From positions 1,178,001 to 1,242,000 of the forward strand of contig NZ_CP028475.1 in assembly GCF_003047105.1 (NCBI RefSeq): a DNA stretch of 64,000 bases. The letters run 5' to 3'. Shown here one piece after another: positions 26,844-35,278 of the stretch. Source of the stretch: Celeribacter baekdonensis. GTDB lineage: Bacteria > Pseudomonadota > Alphaproteobacteria > Rhodobacterales > Rhodobacteraceae. Within the stretch, counting starts at the first letter, position 1, and each line of letters opens with the position of its first letter. The notes under the pieces were generated by a model, which worked only from the letters and a program-made list of their open reading frames with translations, had not been told where the DNA came from and ran no database searches. The translations under genes were made by a program, and so were the position numbers.

Positions 26844-27527
26844 ATGTTGAGATTTACCCCCATCCTCCTCGCCCTGATCATGGGCCTTGTCATGTACCGC
26901 GTCTCGGCGTGGCGCACCGTGCGGCAGTTGGAAGCGCAGTCCAACGAACTCGCCGACCCGGAGCTGGCAAAGGTGTTCCGCCGTTTGGCCGACGCGCTCG
27001 ACCTGCCGCGCGTGCGGGTCTATCTCTATGAAATCGACCCGGTCAACGGCCTCGCAGCCCCCGATGGCAAGGTCTATATCACCCGTGGATTTTACAACAA
27101 ATTCCGCGCCGGCGAGATCACATCCGAGGAAATGGCCTCCGTCATCGCCCATGAGTTGGGCCATGTCGCCTTGGGCCACTCCAAACGGCGGATGATTGAT
27201 TTTTCTGGCCAAAATGCACTGCGCAGCGCTATGGCGATGATCTTTTCGCGCTTCATTCCGGGCATCGGCCCCTATATCGCCACCTGGCTCACCCAAATGC
27301 TGGCGGCCAAGCTGTCGCGTTCGGATGAGTATGAGGCGGACGCCTATGCCTCCGCCCTGCTGATGAAAGCCGGGATCGGAACAGGGCCGCAAAAGTCGCT
27401 GTTTGATAAGCTCAACCGCCTGACCGGCGCGCATGGGGCCAAAACGCCCGCGTGGTTCATGAGCCATCCCAAGGTCGAAGAGCGGATCAAAGCAATCGAG
27501 GCCAATGAAGCGAAATGGGCGCGTTAA
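26844..27527 (+). CDS. M48-family membrane metalloprotease
   Basis: 227 residues. One N-terminal membrane segment (LRFTPILLALIMGLVMYRVS) is followed by the peptidase: YITRGFYNKFRAGEITSEEM, zinc motif VIAHELGHVALGH (HExxH) and third ligand region SRSDEYEADAYASALLMKAG. C-terminal FMSHPKVEERIKAIE is typical of M48. It resembles HtpX or the Oma1/BepA branch, anchored by one helix. It starts 38 bp after the VWA gene, so coupled action with MoxR-VWA is plausible. Confidence 0.92.
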   Translation: MLRFTPILLALIMGLVMYRVSAWRTVRQLEAQSNELADPELAKVFRRLADALDLPRVRVYLYEIDPVNGLAAPDGKVYITRGFYNKFRAGEITSEEMASVIAHELGHVALGHSKRRMIDFSGQNALRSAMAMIFSRFIPGIGPYIATWLTQMLAAKLSRSDEYEADAYASALLMKAGIGTGPQKSLFDKLNRLTGAHGAKTPAWFMSHPKVEERIKAIEANEAKWAR

Positions 27528-27562
27528 GCTGCCCTTCATTGCAGGTCAAATACTCAAATGCT

Positions 27563-28102
27563 TTACGACAAAGCCTTGCCCAAACGCGGCATCCGCGCCT
27601 TTTTCATCAGCTTGCGCAACTCCCACGGCTGACCTGAGAGACGTTCCGCCTCTTGCCGCACGATCTCAACGGCGCTTGCGACCTCGTCGGGATAATCCGA
27701 CCAGAGCCGCCACAAAAAGCTGTCCGGATCCCAGCGCTCAAGCCCCTCTTCGGCCAAGATATGGCGTGGAAAATCCTGCGCGTTCATCGTGAGGATCGCA
27801 TCGGCATTGCCGGCAATCGCTGCGGCCAAAACATGGATGTCGTTTTCGTCTTTAAGGTGCAACCGCGCCTCAAGCCCCGCGTGACGTTTGATCGAGGCGT
27901 TGGGGAAAGCGGCCTTGAGCAAAGCCACCTCACCCCGCGCCTGCGCCTCGCCCATCGGCCCAATTTTACGCGCGGCGCGCGCCCATTCCTCAAGGATGCG
28001 ATCGGACCACAGCGGTGTGAAAAGCCCCTTGGACGCCACGGTCAAAAGCACCTCCCGCATAACGGTGGGGTACAAGACACAGGCGTCCAAAAGCACTTTC
28101 AT
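27563..28102 (-). CDS. PIN-domain protein (RSP_2648-like)
   Basis: 179 residues; GAAAGGCC precedes the ATG. The four acidic PIN residues are visible: LLDACVLYP (Asp), RILEEWARAA (Glu), DENDIHVLAAAI (Asp) and ADAILTMNAQDFP (Asp). The C-terminal extension with WRLWSDYPDEVASAVEIV is the form seen in Rhodobacterales RSP_2648-type proteins. PIN domains are Mg-dependent ribonucleases, often VapC toxins, but no antitoxin gene is adjacent. It ends converging on the M48 gene and follows the methyltransferase gene by 22 bp. Confidence 0.85.
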   Translation of the reverse strand: MKVLLDACVLYPTVMREVLLTVASKGLFTPLWSDRILEEWARAARKIGPMGEAQARGEVALLKAAFPNASIKRHAGLEARLHLKDENDIHVLAAAIAGNADAILTMNAQDFPRHILAEEGLERWDPDSFLWRLWSDYPDEVASAVEIVRQEAERLSGQPWELRKLMKKARMPRLGKALS

Positions 28103-28124
28103 ATCAAGGCCTTTCGCACCGATC

Positions 28125-29330
28125 TTACGGCATCATGCGGTAGAACAGGGCTTTCAAATAGCCACTTTCCGCAAGCTGCGGCATCAGCGGATGATCCGCG
28201 CCCGCAAAGCCTGTATGGATCAATTGCGCCGAACGTGCCGCGCGGCCAATACCCCGGTTACAGGCATTGCGGAAGGTTTCCAAATCGGCGGCATGGGAAC
28301 AGGAACACAGGCCCAAATAGCCGCCCTCACGCACCAAAGGCGCGGCCATCCGCGCCACCCGTTCATAGGCGCGCATCCCCTTTTCAAGGGCGTTTTTCGA
28401 CGGCGCAAAAGCGGGCGGATCACAGATCACCACGTCAAACTGTTCGCCCTCTTCCAACAGCGCCGCCATCGTGTCAAACGCGTCACCTTTGCGGGTGGCA
28501 AAGCGATCTGTCGCCCCCATCGCGCCCGCGCCCTGTTCGGCCAGATCAAGCGCCGGTGCGGAACTGTCAACGGAGAGTGCCGATGTGGCCCCGCCCGCGA
28601 GCGTTGCCAAGGCAAAGCCGCCAACATGAGAGAAGACGTCCAAAACGCGTTGGCCGTGACCAAGACGTTGAGCGAAAGCGTGGTTCGGGCGTTGATCGTA
28701 GAACAGCCCGGTTTTTTGCCCGCCCATGATGTCGGCCATATAGGTGGCCCCGTTCATCTGGACCGGGATCGGGCCATCCACCGTGCCTGTGAGGATTTCG
28801 GTTTTTTCTTCCAAACCCTCAAGACCGCGTGCCCGGCCCGTGCCGTTCATCACCACCGTGGAGACGCCGGTCACTTGGCGCAAAGCGGCGGTGAGCATGT
28901 CGATACGCACATCGGCCCAAGCCGCGTTGGGTTGCACAACACAAGTGTCACCGAACCGATCAATCACCACGCCCGGAAGGCCATCAGCCTCGGCATGGAC
29001 CAGCCGGTAAAACGGCGCGTCAAACATATGGGCGCGGTGCTTCAGCGCAGCGGTGAGTTTGGCCACAAACCACGCATCGTCAATCTGTTCGTCTTCTTCG
29101 CGGGCCAAGACCCGGCCAAAGATGCGCGAATTTGGATTGACGGCGACGAGGGCCAGAAAATGGCGTTCAGCGTCTTCCAGCCGGGCGATGGTGCCGGGCT
29201 GGATGGATTTGGTGCGGCGATCAACGACCAATTCATTGTCATAGACCCAAGGGGCGCCGTGGCGGATGGCCCGGGCGTTGGCTTTGGGTTTGAGGCGGAT
29301 GGTCGGAATGGAAAATGAGGGCTCTGTCAT
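28125..29330 (-). CDS. RlmI-like class I rRNA methyltransferase
   Basis: 401 residues. An N-terminal PUA domain (about 1-80, IRHGAPWVYDNELV) is followed by an RNA-binding EEHD-like part (FYRLVHAEADGLPGVVIDRF) and a SAM-dependent domain: KTGLFYDQRPNH, RVLDVFSHVGGFALATLAGG (motif I), and CDPPAFAPSK (motif IV), with the catalytic Cys region GGYLGLCSCSHAAD. The family methylates C5 of a cytosine in 23S rRNA. The start codon and its ribosome-binding site lie in a perfect hairpin (29315-29341). Confidence 0.9.
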   Translation of the reverse strand: MTEPSFSIPTIRLKPKANARAIRHGAPWVYDNELVVDRRTKSIQPGTIARLEDAERHFLALVAVNPNSRIFGRVLAREEDEQIDDAWFVAKLTAALKHRAHMFDAPFYRLVHAEADGLPGVVIDRFGDTCVVQPNAAWADVRIDMLTAALRQVTGVSTVVMNGTGRARGLEGLEEKTEILTGTVDGPIPVQMNGATYMADIMGGQKTGLFYDQRPNHAFAQRLGHGQRVLDVFSHVGGFALATLAGGATSALSVDSSAPALDLAEQGAGAMGATDRFATRKGDAFDTMAALLEEGEQFDVVICDPPAFAPSKNALEKGMRAYERVARMAAPLVREGGYLGLCSCSHAADLETFRNACNRGIGRAARSAQLIHTGFAGADHPLMPQLAESGYLKALFYRMMP

Positions 29331-29341
29331 AGAGCCCTCAT
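29315..29341 (-). promoter_or_regulatory. hairpin sequestering the start of the methyltransferase mRNA
   Basis: On the minus strand ATGAGGGCTCT and AGAGCCCTCAT form a perfect 11-bp stem with the 5-nt loop ATGAC. The loop begins with the start codon, and GAGGG in the left arm is the best ribosome-binding site. The mRNA can therefore hide its own initiation region. The inverted repeat might instead be a protein-binding DNA operator. Confidence 0.7.
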
Positions 29342-29387
29342 ATCTGTGTTCTGGCCCTTAGGACAAGGGGGATCGGTGCATGCGGGA

Positions 29388-30005
29388 TCAGAGCGCCATC
29401 GGTTTGCTCAGTTCCAGCGCGATTACCTGCGCCAGATGGGCATCAATCCGCGATTTTTGGGTGAGACCGGCCCGGTCGGCCGCGATAGCAGCATTTCCAC
29501 CGAGCGCATCCAGCGTCGCATTGACCATATGCGCAGGCACAATCACCGCGCCGGTGTTGGCATCTCGCACCGTCAAAAGAAATTCGATCTCATGTTTGCT
29601 GGGCAGGTTGGAATAGCGCACCCGTTCGGTTTGGGCATGAAACCGAACCAATTGAACATCCAAGATCACCGCTTTTTGGCCCGAAAGCGTTTTCGCGCCC
29701 TGCATCAATCCCGCTTCCATCACCGCTTTGACCTGTGCGTAGCGATCACCATAGGGATCTTCGCGCCACACGATGTCTGCACGCGGCTTGATGCCATTGT
29801 CCTCAGACACTTTTAACGTGTCGGGCACGACGACATTGACCTGAGTGACGCGGAAATCCGGGGCGACCGTGACCGCACCTGCGGACGACGTCGGTGCTCC
29901 AAGCGGCGCACTCAACGGCACAGCGCGTGAGATTGTTTCCGTTGTACAGGCGCTGGTGGCGGCTGCGAGTGTCAGGACTGCTGCGAGTTTGATGAGCTTT
30001 TTCAT
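29388..30005 (-). CDS. hypothetical lipoprotein (DUF6778-like)
   Basis: 205 residues. The signal peptide MKKLIKLAAVLTLAAATSAC ends at the lipobox Cys20. The mature part has FRVTQVNVVVPDTLKVSEDN, DPYGDRYAQVKAVMEAGL, VILDVQLVRFHAQTERVRYS and EIEFLLTVRDANTGAVI, a two-beta-sheet pattern seen in conserved roseobacter lipoproteins of unknown role. It precedes the methyltransferase gene by about 57 bp on the same strand. Confidence 0.7.
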   Translation of the reverse strand: MKKLIKLAAVLTLAAATSACTTETISRAVPLSAPLGAPTSSAGAVTVAPDFRVTQVNVVVPDTLKVSEDNGIKPRADIVWREDPYGDRYAQVKAVMEAGLMQGAKTLSGQKAVILDVQLVRFHAQTERVRYSNLPSKHEIEFLLTVRDANTGAVIVPAHMVNATLDALGGNAAIAADRAGLTQKSRIDAHLAQVIALELSKPMAL

Positions 30006-30076
30006 GTTCGGCCTCCGGGGGATCTCCCCTTTTCATTCATGGTTAATTTTCCATAAAGATTGAGGCGGAAATAAGA

Positions 30077-30101
30077 AAATCCCGGAGCATTTCCGGGATT
30101 T
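30077..30101 (-). terminator. terminator of the 54-aa gene
   Basis: AAATCCCGGA and TCCGGGATTT form a perfect 10-bp stem with loop GCATT. On the minus strand it is followed by TTCTTATTT. It lies 60 bp after the stop codon of the small gene. Confidence 0.8.
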
Positions 30102-30160
30102 CATTGGCGTTTCAGGTCATTTACGGCTCAGCACCCCGAAAGGTGCCAGCCCCCTAAGCG

Positions 30161-30325
30161 TCAGGCCATTTTGGCGGAATGCGACGCAGTAAAGCGGCGG
30201 CGCAGCCATTTGCCAAACCCCAGAACCATTTCACGAGCAGCTTGGGCGCGCATCTGATGGGCCTCCTGCTCGATGGCGAATGTGTCGATATAAGAAACAG
30301 TGCGTGTGTCTGTATCAGTGTCCAT
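30161..30325 (-). CDS. 54-aa protein, RSP_7527/DUF1127-like
   Basis: AAGGATG precedes the ATG at 30325. The protein reads MDTDTDTRTVSYIDTFAIEQ, then EAHQMRAQAAREMVLGFGKW and a basic end LRRRFTASH. The pattern (short acidic start, IE-x-EA-x-x-MRAQA helix, basic amphipathic end) matches small Rhodobacterales proteins of the RSP_7527 / DUF1127 kind, some of which are stress-induced. It has its own terminator. A longer overlapping frame ending at 30154 has no such features. Confidence 0.6.
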   Translation of the reverse strand: MDTDTDTRTVSYIDTFAIEQEAHQMRAQAAREMVLGFGKWLRRRFTASHSAKMA

Positions 30326-30688
30326 AGGATCATCCTTTTCATGTCTGCTGCCGTTTTGAACGGCGGCCGGATCAGTGTGTTTTGATCCTCCCGTTGCCTT
30401 TGAAATTAGGTCACCACCGCTGACATGACGAGAGACAATCCCGAAGACCCGCTATGCGCCACCCGCAAAGCCTTTGCACAGGCGACATATCTCTGGCAGG
30501 TTGGGCCCAACCAGAAGCGCCGCATTGCCGCATGTTTCTCGCATGTGATGGACAGAGACGCCGATACAGTTTAGGTTAGCGCTAACGGGCACATATGGTC
30601 GCACACCCCACATCGGGCGCGCGCGGCACAAATGCGCCCAGCCACACACCGAAACGCACCCGAAGACACGCACCCAAAAGGCCACGCC
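30326..30688. other. intergenic region upstream of edd
   Basis: 363 bp without a supportable gene. It holds the divergent promoters of the 54-aa gene and edd, including the LacI-type palindrome at 30575-30586. An open minus-strand frame covering 30452-31048 lies largely opposite edd and shows no family features. Confidence 0.6.
30575..30586. promoter_or_regulatory. LacI-type operator upstream of edd
   Basis: GTTAGCGCTAAC is a perfect 12-bp palindrome with the central CG step typical of LacI/GalR-family operators. It is 103 bp before the edd ATG. TTTAGCGCTAAC, sharing 11 of 12 bases, stands before eda (34480-34491). A common regulator for both Entner-Doudoroff genes is inferred; no LacI gene lies in the window. 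Confidence 0.7.
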
Positions 30689-32494
30689 ATGCCCCTCAAT
30701 GATCAAATCGCCGCCGTCACAGCCCGCATCATCGAACGGTCCCGTCCAACCCGCACCGCCTATCTCGAACGCCTCTCCAAAGCCGCGGATCAAGGCCCGG
30801 TACGCGCGCATCTGTCCTGTGGCAATCAGGCCCATGCCTATGCCGCAATGGCCGAAGATAAGGACACGCTGGCCGACGGTCGCGCGCCGAACCTTGGCAT
30901 CGTGACCGCCTATAATGACATGCTCTCGGCACATAAACCCTATGAACATTACCCCGATCTGATCCGCGCCGCCGCCCGCGCGGCAGGGGGCACAGCACAG
31001 GTCGCAGGCGGCGTACCGGCGATGTGTGATGGCGTCACCCAAGGTCAACCGGGCATGGAATTGTCACTGTTCTCGCGGGACACCATTGCGCTCTCGGCCT
31101 CCATCGCCATGTCGCACAACTGTTTTGACGCAGCCCTTTATATGGGTGTCTGCGATAAAATCGTCCCCGGCCTGATCATGGCCGCCGCCGCTTTTGGCCA
31201 TGTGCCAACCGTGTTTGTGCCCGCCGGTCCGATGACATCGGGCATCACCAATGACGAAAAATCGAAAGTCCGCCAGAAATTTGCCACCGGCGAAATCACC
31301 CGCCGCGAATTGATGGACAGCGAGATGAAGGCCTATCACGGCCAAGGCACCTGTACCTTTTACGGCACTGCCAACACCAACCAGATGCTGATGGAGATCA
31401 TGGGGCTGCACCTGCCGGGTGCGTCCTTTGTCAATCCGGGCACGGAGCTGCGTGATGCGCTGACGACACAGGCGGCGAAACGGGCGATGGAAATCACCGC
31501 CTTGGGCAATGATTACCGCCCCGTCGGGCATATTTTGGACGAGAAAGTGTTTGTGAACGGTATCGTCGGCCTGATGGCCACAGGCGGTTCGACCAACCTT
31601 GTGTTGCACCTGCCCGCCATGGCACGCGCCGCCGGGATCATCCTTGATCTGCAAGATTTTTCTGACATTTCCGACGCCACGCCCCTGCTCGCAAAGGTCT
31701 ATCCAAACGGCTTGGCCGATGTAAACCACTTCCACGCCGCAGGCGGGCTTGGCTATATGATTGGCGAATTGTTGGAGGCTGGGTTGCTGCATGATGATGT
31801 GAAAACCATCGCCGGAGACGGGCTGTCGCTCTACACCAAAGAACCGAAATTGCGGGATGGCGTTTTGACCTTTGAAGATGGCCCAGACGAGAGCCTCAAC
31901 GACAAAATCATCCGCCCCGCCTCGGACCCGTTCCTGCCTGTGGGGGGGCTCAAAGAGCTGAAGGGCAACATCGGGCGCGGGGTGATGAAAGTCTCCGCCG
32001 TCAAACCCGAACATCATGTGGTCGAAGCCAAAGTGCGGATTTTCCACGAGCAGCATGACGTTAAAACCGCGTTTCAAAATGGCGAATTCACAGAAGACAC
32101 CGTGGTCGTCGTCCGGTTCCAAGGCCCGCGCGCCAATGGCATGCCGGAGCTGCATTCGCTGACGCCAACCTTGGCCGTGTTGCAAGACCGCGGGCTGAAA
32201 GTGGCGCTTGTGACTGATGGCCGGATGTCAGGCGCCTCGGGCAAAGTCCCCGCCTGTATCCATGTCTCACCCGAAGCCGCCTGTGGTGGTCCGATCGCCA
32301 AATTGCGCGATGGGGACTTGGTGCGGGTCGATGCCACCCATGGCGTTTTGGAGGTGCTCGAAGAGGGGTTTGACGCCCGCGATCTGGTCACCGCTGATCT
32401 TTCCGCCAACGCCGTTGGCATGGGCCGCGAGCTGTTTGAAACCTTCCGCCAAAACGCCGGTCCCGCAACCGACGGTGCCTGCTCCTTGTTCTAA
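30689..32494 (+). CDS. edd: phosphogluconate dehydratase
   Basis: 601 residues from the ATG at 30689, which has AAGG upstream. It has the IlvD/Edd pattern: [40 protein letters not shown] (Fe-S cysteine), [20 protein letters not shown] (second cysteine), [20 protein letters not shown] (third cysteine), [20 protein letters not shown] and [20 protein letters not shown]. The length and HKPYEHYP favour Edd over IlvD. It dehydrates 6-phosphogluconate to KDPG; eda (34527) completes the Entner-Doudoroff pathway. Confidence 0.97.
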   Translation: MPLNDQIAAVTARIIERSRPTRTAYLERLSKAADQGPVRAHLSCGNQAHAYAAMAEDKDTLADGRAPNLGIVTAYNDMLSAHKPYEHYPDLIRAAARAAGGTAQVAGGVPAMCDGVTQGQPGMELSLFSRDTIALSASIAMSHNCFDAALYMGVCDKIVPGLIMAAAAFGHVPTVFVPAGPMTSGITNDEKSKVRQKFATGEITRRELMDSEMKAYHGQGTCTFYGTANTNQMLMEIMGLHLPGASFVNPGTELRDALTTQAAKRAMEITALGNDYRPVGHILDEKVFVNGIVGLMATGGSTNLVLHLPAMARAAGIILDLQDFSDISDATPLLAKVYPNGLADVNHFHAAGGLGYMIGELLEAGLLHDDVKTIAGDGLSLYTKEPKLRDGVLTFEDGPDESLNDKIIRPASDPFLPVGGLKELKGNIGRGVMKVSAVKPEHHVVEAKVRIFHEQHDVKTAFQNGEFTEDTVVVVRFQGPRANGMPELHSLTPTLAVLQDRGLKVALVTDGRMSGASGKVPACIHVSPEAACGGPIAKLRDGDLVRVDATHGVLEVLEEGFDARDLVTADLSANAVGMGRELFETFRQNAGPATDGACSLF

Positions 32495-32537
32495 TCTGCT
32501 CCGCCCCCAGCAGCAGGCCAGGGGCGGACCCGTTCAC

Positions 32538-32993
32538 TTAGATGTCCAGTTTTAAAAGCGGGAATGGCAAGCCATTGTCATCAACCTCCCGCCGCCCGGT
32601 TTCGCGAAACCCAAGACTGGCATAAAACCCACGCGCCTGAGTATTGGCCTCATAGACCTCAAGGCGAAGGCCAGATTTGAGCGCCCGTGCGTGATCCAGC
32701 AAAGCGCGACCAATCCCTTGGCCCTGCACGGTGGGGTTGACAAAAACTCCGCCGACAAACGCGCCCCGATCATCAGGTAAAAGTCCAATAAACCCAACGG
32801 GTTCTCTCCCTTGCAGCGCAACCCATGTTTCCGAATTGGCAAGATAGACCGTCTCCACCAAACCTTGCTGTTCTGCGAGTTGCTGTGGTGAAAAGAACCC
32901 GTGTGCCTGCTCCGAGGCAGCCCGCCAAATCCGAGACAAAGCAGGTGTGTCCTCCGCCACAAACGGGCGGATCGTCAAAGAAAAAAATGTCAT
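32538..32993 (-). CDS. GNAT-family N-acetyltransferase
   Basis: 151 residues from the ATG at 32993, with GAGG nine bases upstream; the frame is open beyond but non-homologous. Acetyl-CoA motif: GGVFVNPTVQGQGIGRALLD; C-terminal motif YEANTQARGFYASLGFRETG. N-terminal IRPFVAEDTPALSRIWRAAS is the usual opening. Substrate unknown. It stands opposite edd, tail to tail. Confidence 0.9.
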   Translation of the reverse strand: MTFFSLTIRPFVAEDTPALSRIWRAASEQAHGFFSPQQLAEQQGLVETVYLANSETWVALQGREPVGFIGLLPDDRGAFVGGVFVNPTVQGQGIGRALLDHARALKSGLRLEVYEANTQARGFYASLGFRETGRREVDDNGLPFPLLKLDI

Positions 32994-33020
32994 CTGAGTG
33001 ACCTCAGTCAAAAGCGCATA

Positions 33021-33095
33021 TGCGCATAGAAAATCATTCGGCCCCGTCAGGGCCGCCGTTCTGTGCCGCTCTGGGCTACGATGATTTTCTGCGCA
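33021..33095. repeat. imperfect inverted repeat around a GC-rich loop
   Basis: TGCGCATAGAAAATCAT (33021-33037) faces ATGATTTTCTGCGCA (33081-33095). The arms match except for a two-base insertion. The 43-bp centre holds a second inverted repeat (CGGCCC / GGGCCG). The whole could fold as a long hairpin. A palindrome GCGCATATGCGC (33014-33025) adjoins it. Location: upstream of the GNAT gene. Confidence 0.5.
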
Positions 33096-33149
33096 TAGGT
33101 CTCCTTTGTCTGAGGCGTTATATGTCGCACCCCGCCCTTTAAAATGCAA

Positions 33150-33173
33150 CCTCTTCGCTCGAAAGCGAAGAGG
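33150..33173 (-). terminator. hairpin terminator after the flavin reductase gene
   Basis: CCTCTTCGCT and AGCGAAGAGG form a perfect 10-bp stem; on the minus strand the loop is TTCG, a very stable tetraloop. TTGCATTTT follows. It lies 14 bp after the stop at 33188. Confidence 0.7.
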
Positions 33174-33187
33174 AAGGAGCGGGGACG

Positions 33188-34312
33188 TTAGACCAATTCC
33201 GCCAAAGCGGCTGCATCAAAGTTTTGCAACCGATCCATCGCCCCGGCTTTGACCTTTTCGACCCAGAGCGCATCGCCCAAAAGCGCGCGGCCTACGGCGA
33301 TCAAATCAAACTCGTCATTCTCCATCCGCTGCACCAGCTTATCTAGCGGCGTGACCTCCGAGCCCTGCCCGGCAAAGGCCCCGCCGAAGTCGCTCGACAG
33401 GCCGACGGAGCCGACAGAGATCGTCGGAACCCCGGTGATTTTCTTTGCCCAACCGGCAAAATTCAACCCATCCTCGCCATCGACCTCGGGGAATTCAGGT
33501 TCCCAGAACCGGCGTTGCGAACAATGCAGGATGTCCACGCCCGCATCGACCAAAGGCTGCAACCAGCGTTCCATCTCTGCCGGATCTTTGGCCAGTTTGG
33601 CGACATAATCCTGTTGCTTCCATTGGCTCAGCCGCAGAATGATCGGAAAATCTGGCCCCACAGCGGCGCGCACGGCCTTGACCACCTCAACCGCAAACTT
33701 TGAACGCGCCTCGATGGTCGCGCCGCCCCACGCATCCGCGCGCAGGTTGGTGCCGGACCAAAAGAATTGGTCGATCAAATAGCCATGCGCGCCGTGCAAT
33801 TCGGCGACATCAAAGCCCAAGTCCTTGGCCGCTTTGGCAGATTTGGCAAAGGCTGCGATTGTCGCCTCAATATCCGCCTCAGACATCGCCACGCCGCGCG
33901 GATCACCGGGGCCGACCAAGCCGGAGGGGCTCTCTACCGGGGCCTCTGGTTCCCATGCGCCCGCACGTGTCGATCCGGTGTGCCAAATCTGCGGCCCCAT
34001 TTTGCCGCCCTGCGCGTGCACCGCGTCAATCACGCCCTTCCAGCCTGCCAAAGCTGCATCGCCATGGAAAAACGGAATGCCCGGCAAGTTGCGCGAGGCC
34101 GGGCGGTCGATCACCGTGCCCTCGGATAGGATCAACCCCACCTCATGCGCGGCGCGTTTGGCGTAATAATCCGCGTTGGCGGCACGCGGGATGCCTTCGG
34201 GGGCCATGCCGCGCGTCATTGGTGCCATGACGATGCGGTTTTTGAGGGTGAGGGATTTGTAAGAAAACGGGCGGAAAAGCGTGTCGGTTTTCGCCAGGCT
34301 ATCTGTCGTCAT
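33188..34312 (-). CDS. Old Yellow Enzyme-family NADH:flavin oxidoreductase
   Basis: 374 residues. OYE TIM-barrel pieces: LKNRIVMAPMTRGMAPEGIP, LILSEGTVIDRPASRNLPGI, GPQIWHTGSTRAGAW, DFDVAELHGAHGYLIDQFFW-type substrate/FMN region (FDVAELHGAHGYLIDQFFWS), TNLRADAWGG, and SVGSVGLSSDF with LIAVGRALLGD for FMN phosphate. The His in HGAHGYL replaces the usual HxxN pair partly. It probably reduces activated C=C bonds in the cytoplasm. It is divergent from eda; they share the 214-bp upstream region. Confidence 0.92.
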   Translation of the reverse strand: MTTDSLAKTDTLFRPFSYKSLTLKNRIVMAPMTRGMAPEGIPRAANADYYAKRAAHEVGLILSEGTVIDRPASRNLPGIPFFHGDAALAGWKGVIDAVHAQGGKMGPQIWHTGSTRAGAWEPEAPVESPSGLVGPGDPRGVAMSEADIEATIAAFAKSAKAAKDLGFDVAELHGAHGYLIDQFFWSGTNLRADAWGGATIEARSKFAVEVVKAVRAAVGPDFPIILRLSQWKQQDYVAKLAKDPAEMERWLQPLVDAGVDILHCSQRRFWEPEFPEVDGEDGLNFAGWAKKITGVPTISVGSVGLSSDFGGAFAGQGSEVTPLDKLVQRMENDEFDLIAVGRALLGDALWVEKVKAGAMDRLQNFDAAALAELV

Positions 34313-34479
34313 CGTGGTCTCCGGGGACTATATGTGAATCGATCCCGCCTAAGATATGTTGGCGCAAACACCGTACAAGGGCCGCGCAGGGGCCTGAACA
34401 AAAACGCTCATCCCGGCCCCCTCCCCCAAACTGTGAGCAAAGCCATGCTCCCATCAAGTTTGACTTTATTTCCGACGCA

Positions 34480-34491
34480 TTTAGCGCTAAC
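34480..34491. promoter_or_regulatory. LacI-type operator upstream of eda
   Basis: TTTAGCGCTAAC contains the perfect palindrome TTAGCGCTAA and matches the edd site at 11 of 12 bases. It begins 47 bp before the eda ATG, just downstream of a TTGACT element (34460-34465), so binding would block transcription of eda. Confidence 0.7.
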
Positions 34492-34526
34492 AGGGTGGCG
34501 ACCCTCCAGACCCGAAAGGACACGCC

Positions 34527-35168
34527 ATGACCCCGCAAGAGGCAAGCCTGAAAGCCGCCGAAATCTGTGCCCTCGCCCCCGTGGTGCCCGTGCTCGTGGT
34601 CCATGACGTGGCCCATGCCCGCCCTCTGGCAGAAGCGTTGGTCGCGGGTGGATTGCCCGCCCTCGAAGTCACGCTGCGCACGCCTGTCGCCCTCGATGTG
34701 ATCCGCGAAATGGCCAAAGTCGAGGGCGGTGTGGTCGGTGCGGGGACGCTTTTGACCCCCGCCGATGTCAAAGCCGCGATTGCAGCCGGTGCGACATTTG
34801 GCGTCTCACCGGGGGCAACCGATCTGTTGCTCGATGCCTGCGAGGCCGCCGATCTGCCGCTTTTGGCGGGCACCTCTACCGCTTCTGATGTGATGCGCCT
34901 GTTGGAACGCGGCTATACGGTGGCGAAATTTTTCCCGGCAGAGGCCAATGGCGGTGCACCCGCGCTCAAGGCCATCGGTGCGCCTTTGCCGCAGATGAAA
35001 TTCTGTCCAACTGGCGGCATTTCGTTGAAAAATGCCAATGACTACCTGAGCTTGTCCAACACGATGTGCGTCGGCGGCTCTTGGGTGGCCCCGTCGGATT
35101 TGGTCAACAAAGGCGATTGGAAAGCGATCGAAGAGCTGGCGCGCGAGGCGGCGGCCCTGCCCCGCTAA
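34527..35168 (+). CDS. eda: 2-dehydro-3-deoxyphosphogluconate aldolase
   Basis: 213 residues; GAAAGGAC precedes the ATG. The KDPG aldolase pattern is clear: VVPVLVVHDVAHARPLAEAL, GGLPALEVTLRTPVALDVI (Glu), VGAGTLLTPADVKAAIAAGA, FGVSPGATDLLLDAC, LLAGTSTASDVMRLLERGY, VAKFFPAEANGG (Schiff-base Lys in AKFFPAE) and FCPTGGISLKNANDYL. It splits KDPG to pyruvate and glyceraldehyde-3-P. It is transcribed separately from edd but shares the operator. Confidence 0.96.
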   Translation: MTPQEASLKAAEICALAPVVPVLVVHDVAHARPLAEALVAGGLPALEVTLRTPVALDVIREMAKVEGGVVGAGTLLTPADVKAAIAAGATFGVSPGATDLLLDACEAADLPLLAGTSTASDVMRLLERGYTVAKFFPAEANGGAPALKAIGAPLPQMKFCPTGGISLKNANDYLSLSNTMCVGGSWVAPSDLVNKGDWKAIEELAREAAALPR

Positions 35169-35195
35169 GCCATTTGCGAACGGATCCAAACAATC

Positions 35196-35224
35196 GGGTC
35201 AGAGCCACCGCTCTGGCCCTTTTT
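35196..35224 (+). terminator. terminator of eda
   Basis: GGGTCAGAGC (35196-35205) pairs with GCTCTGGCCC (35210-35219) in a 10-bp stem with one G-T wobble and a 4-nt loop, followed by TTTTT. Confidence 0.85.
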
Positions 35225-35278
35225 GTGTCAGGCCCTTTTTGTGTCAGGCCCTTTTCGTTTCGGGCCCTTTTATATTTA
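35215..35278. repeat. four tandem 16-bp repeats after eda
   Basis: GGCCCTTTTTGTGTCA (35215-35230) is repeated exactly at 35231-35246, then diverges as GGCCCTTTTCGTTTCG (35247-35262) and GGCCCTTTTATATTTA (35263-35278). The first unit includes the right arm and T run of the eda terminator, so the repeat reads like duplicated terminator tails. It ends at the stop codon of the facing gene. Confidence 0.75.

Noticed and set aside
27563..28102. Toxin-antitoxin pair around the PIN gene
   Set aside because: No small antitoxin frame is adjacent on the same strand; neighbours are a methyltransferase and a converging M48 gene.
30452..31048. 198-codon minus-strand frame upstream of and opposite edd
   Set aside because: Mostly antisense to edd with no family features; the region holds the edd operator.
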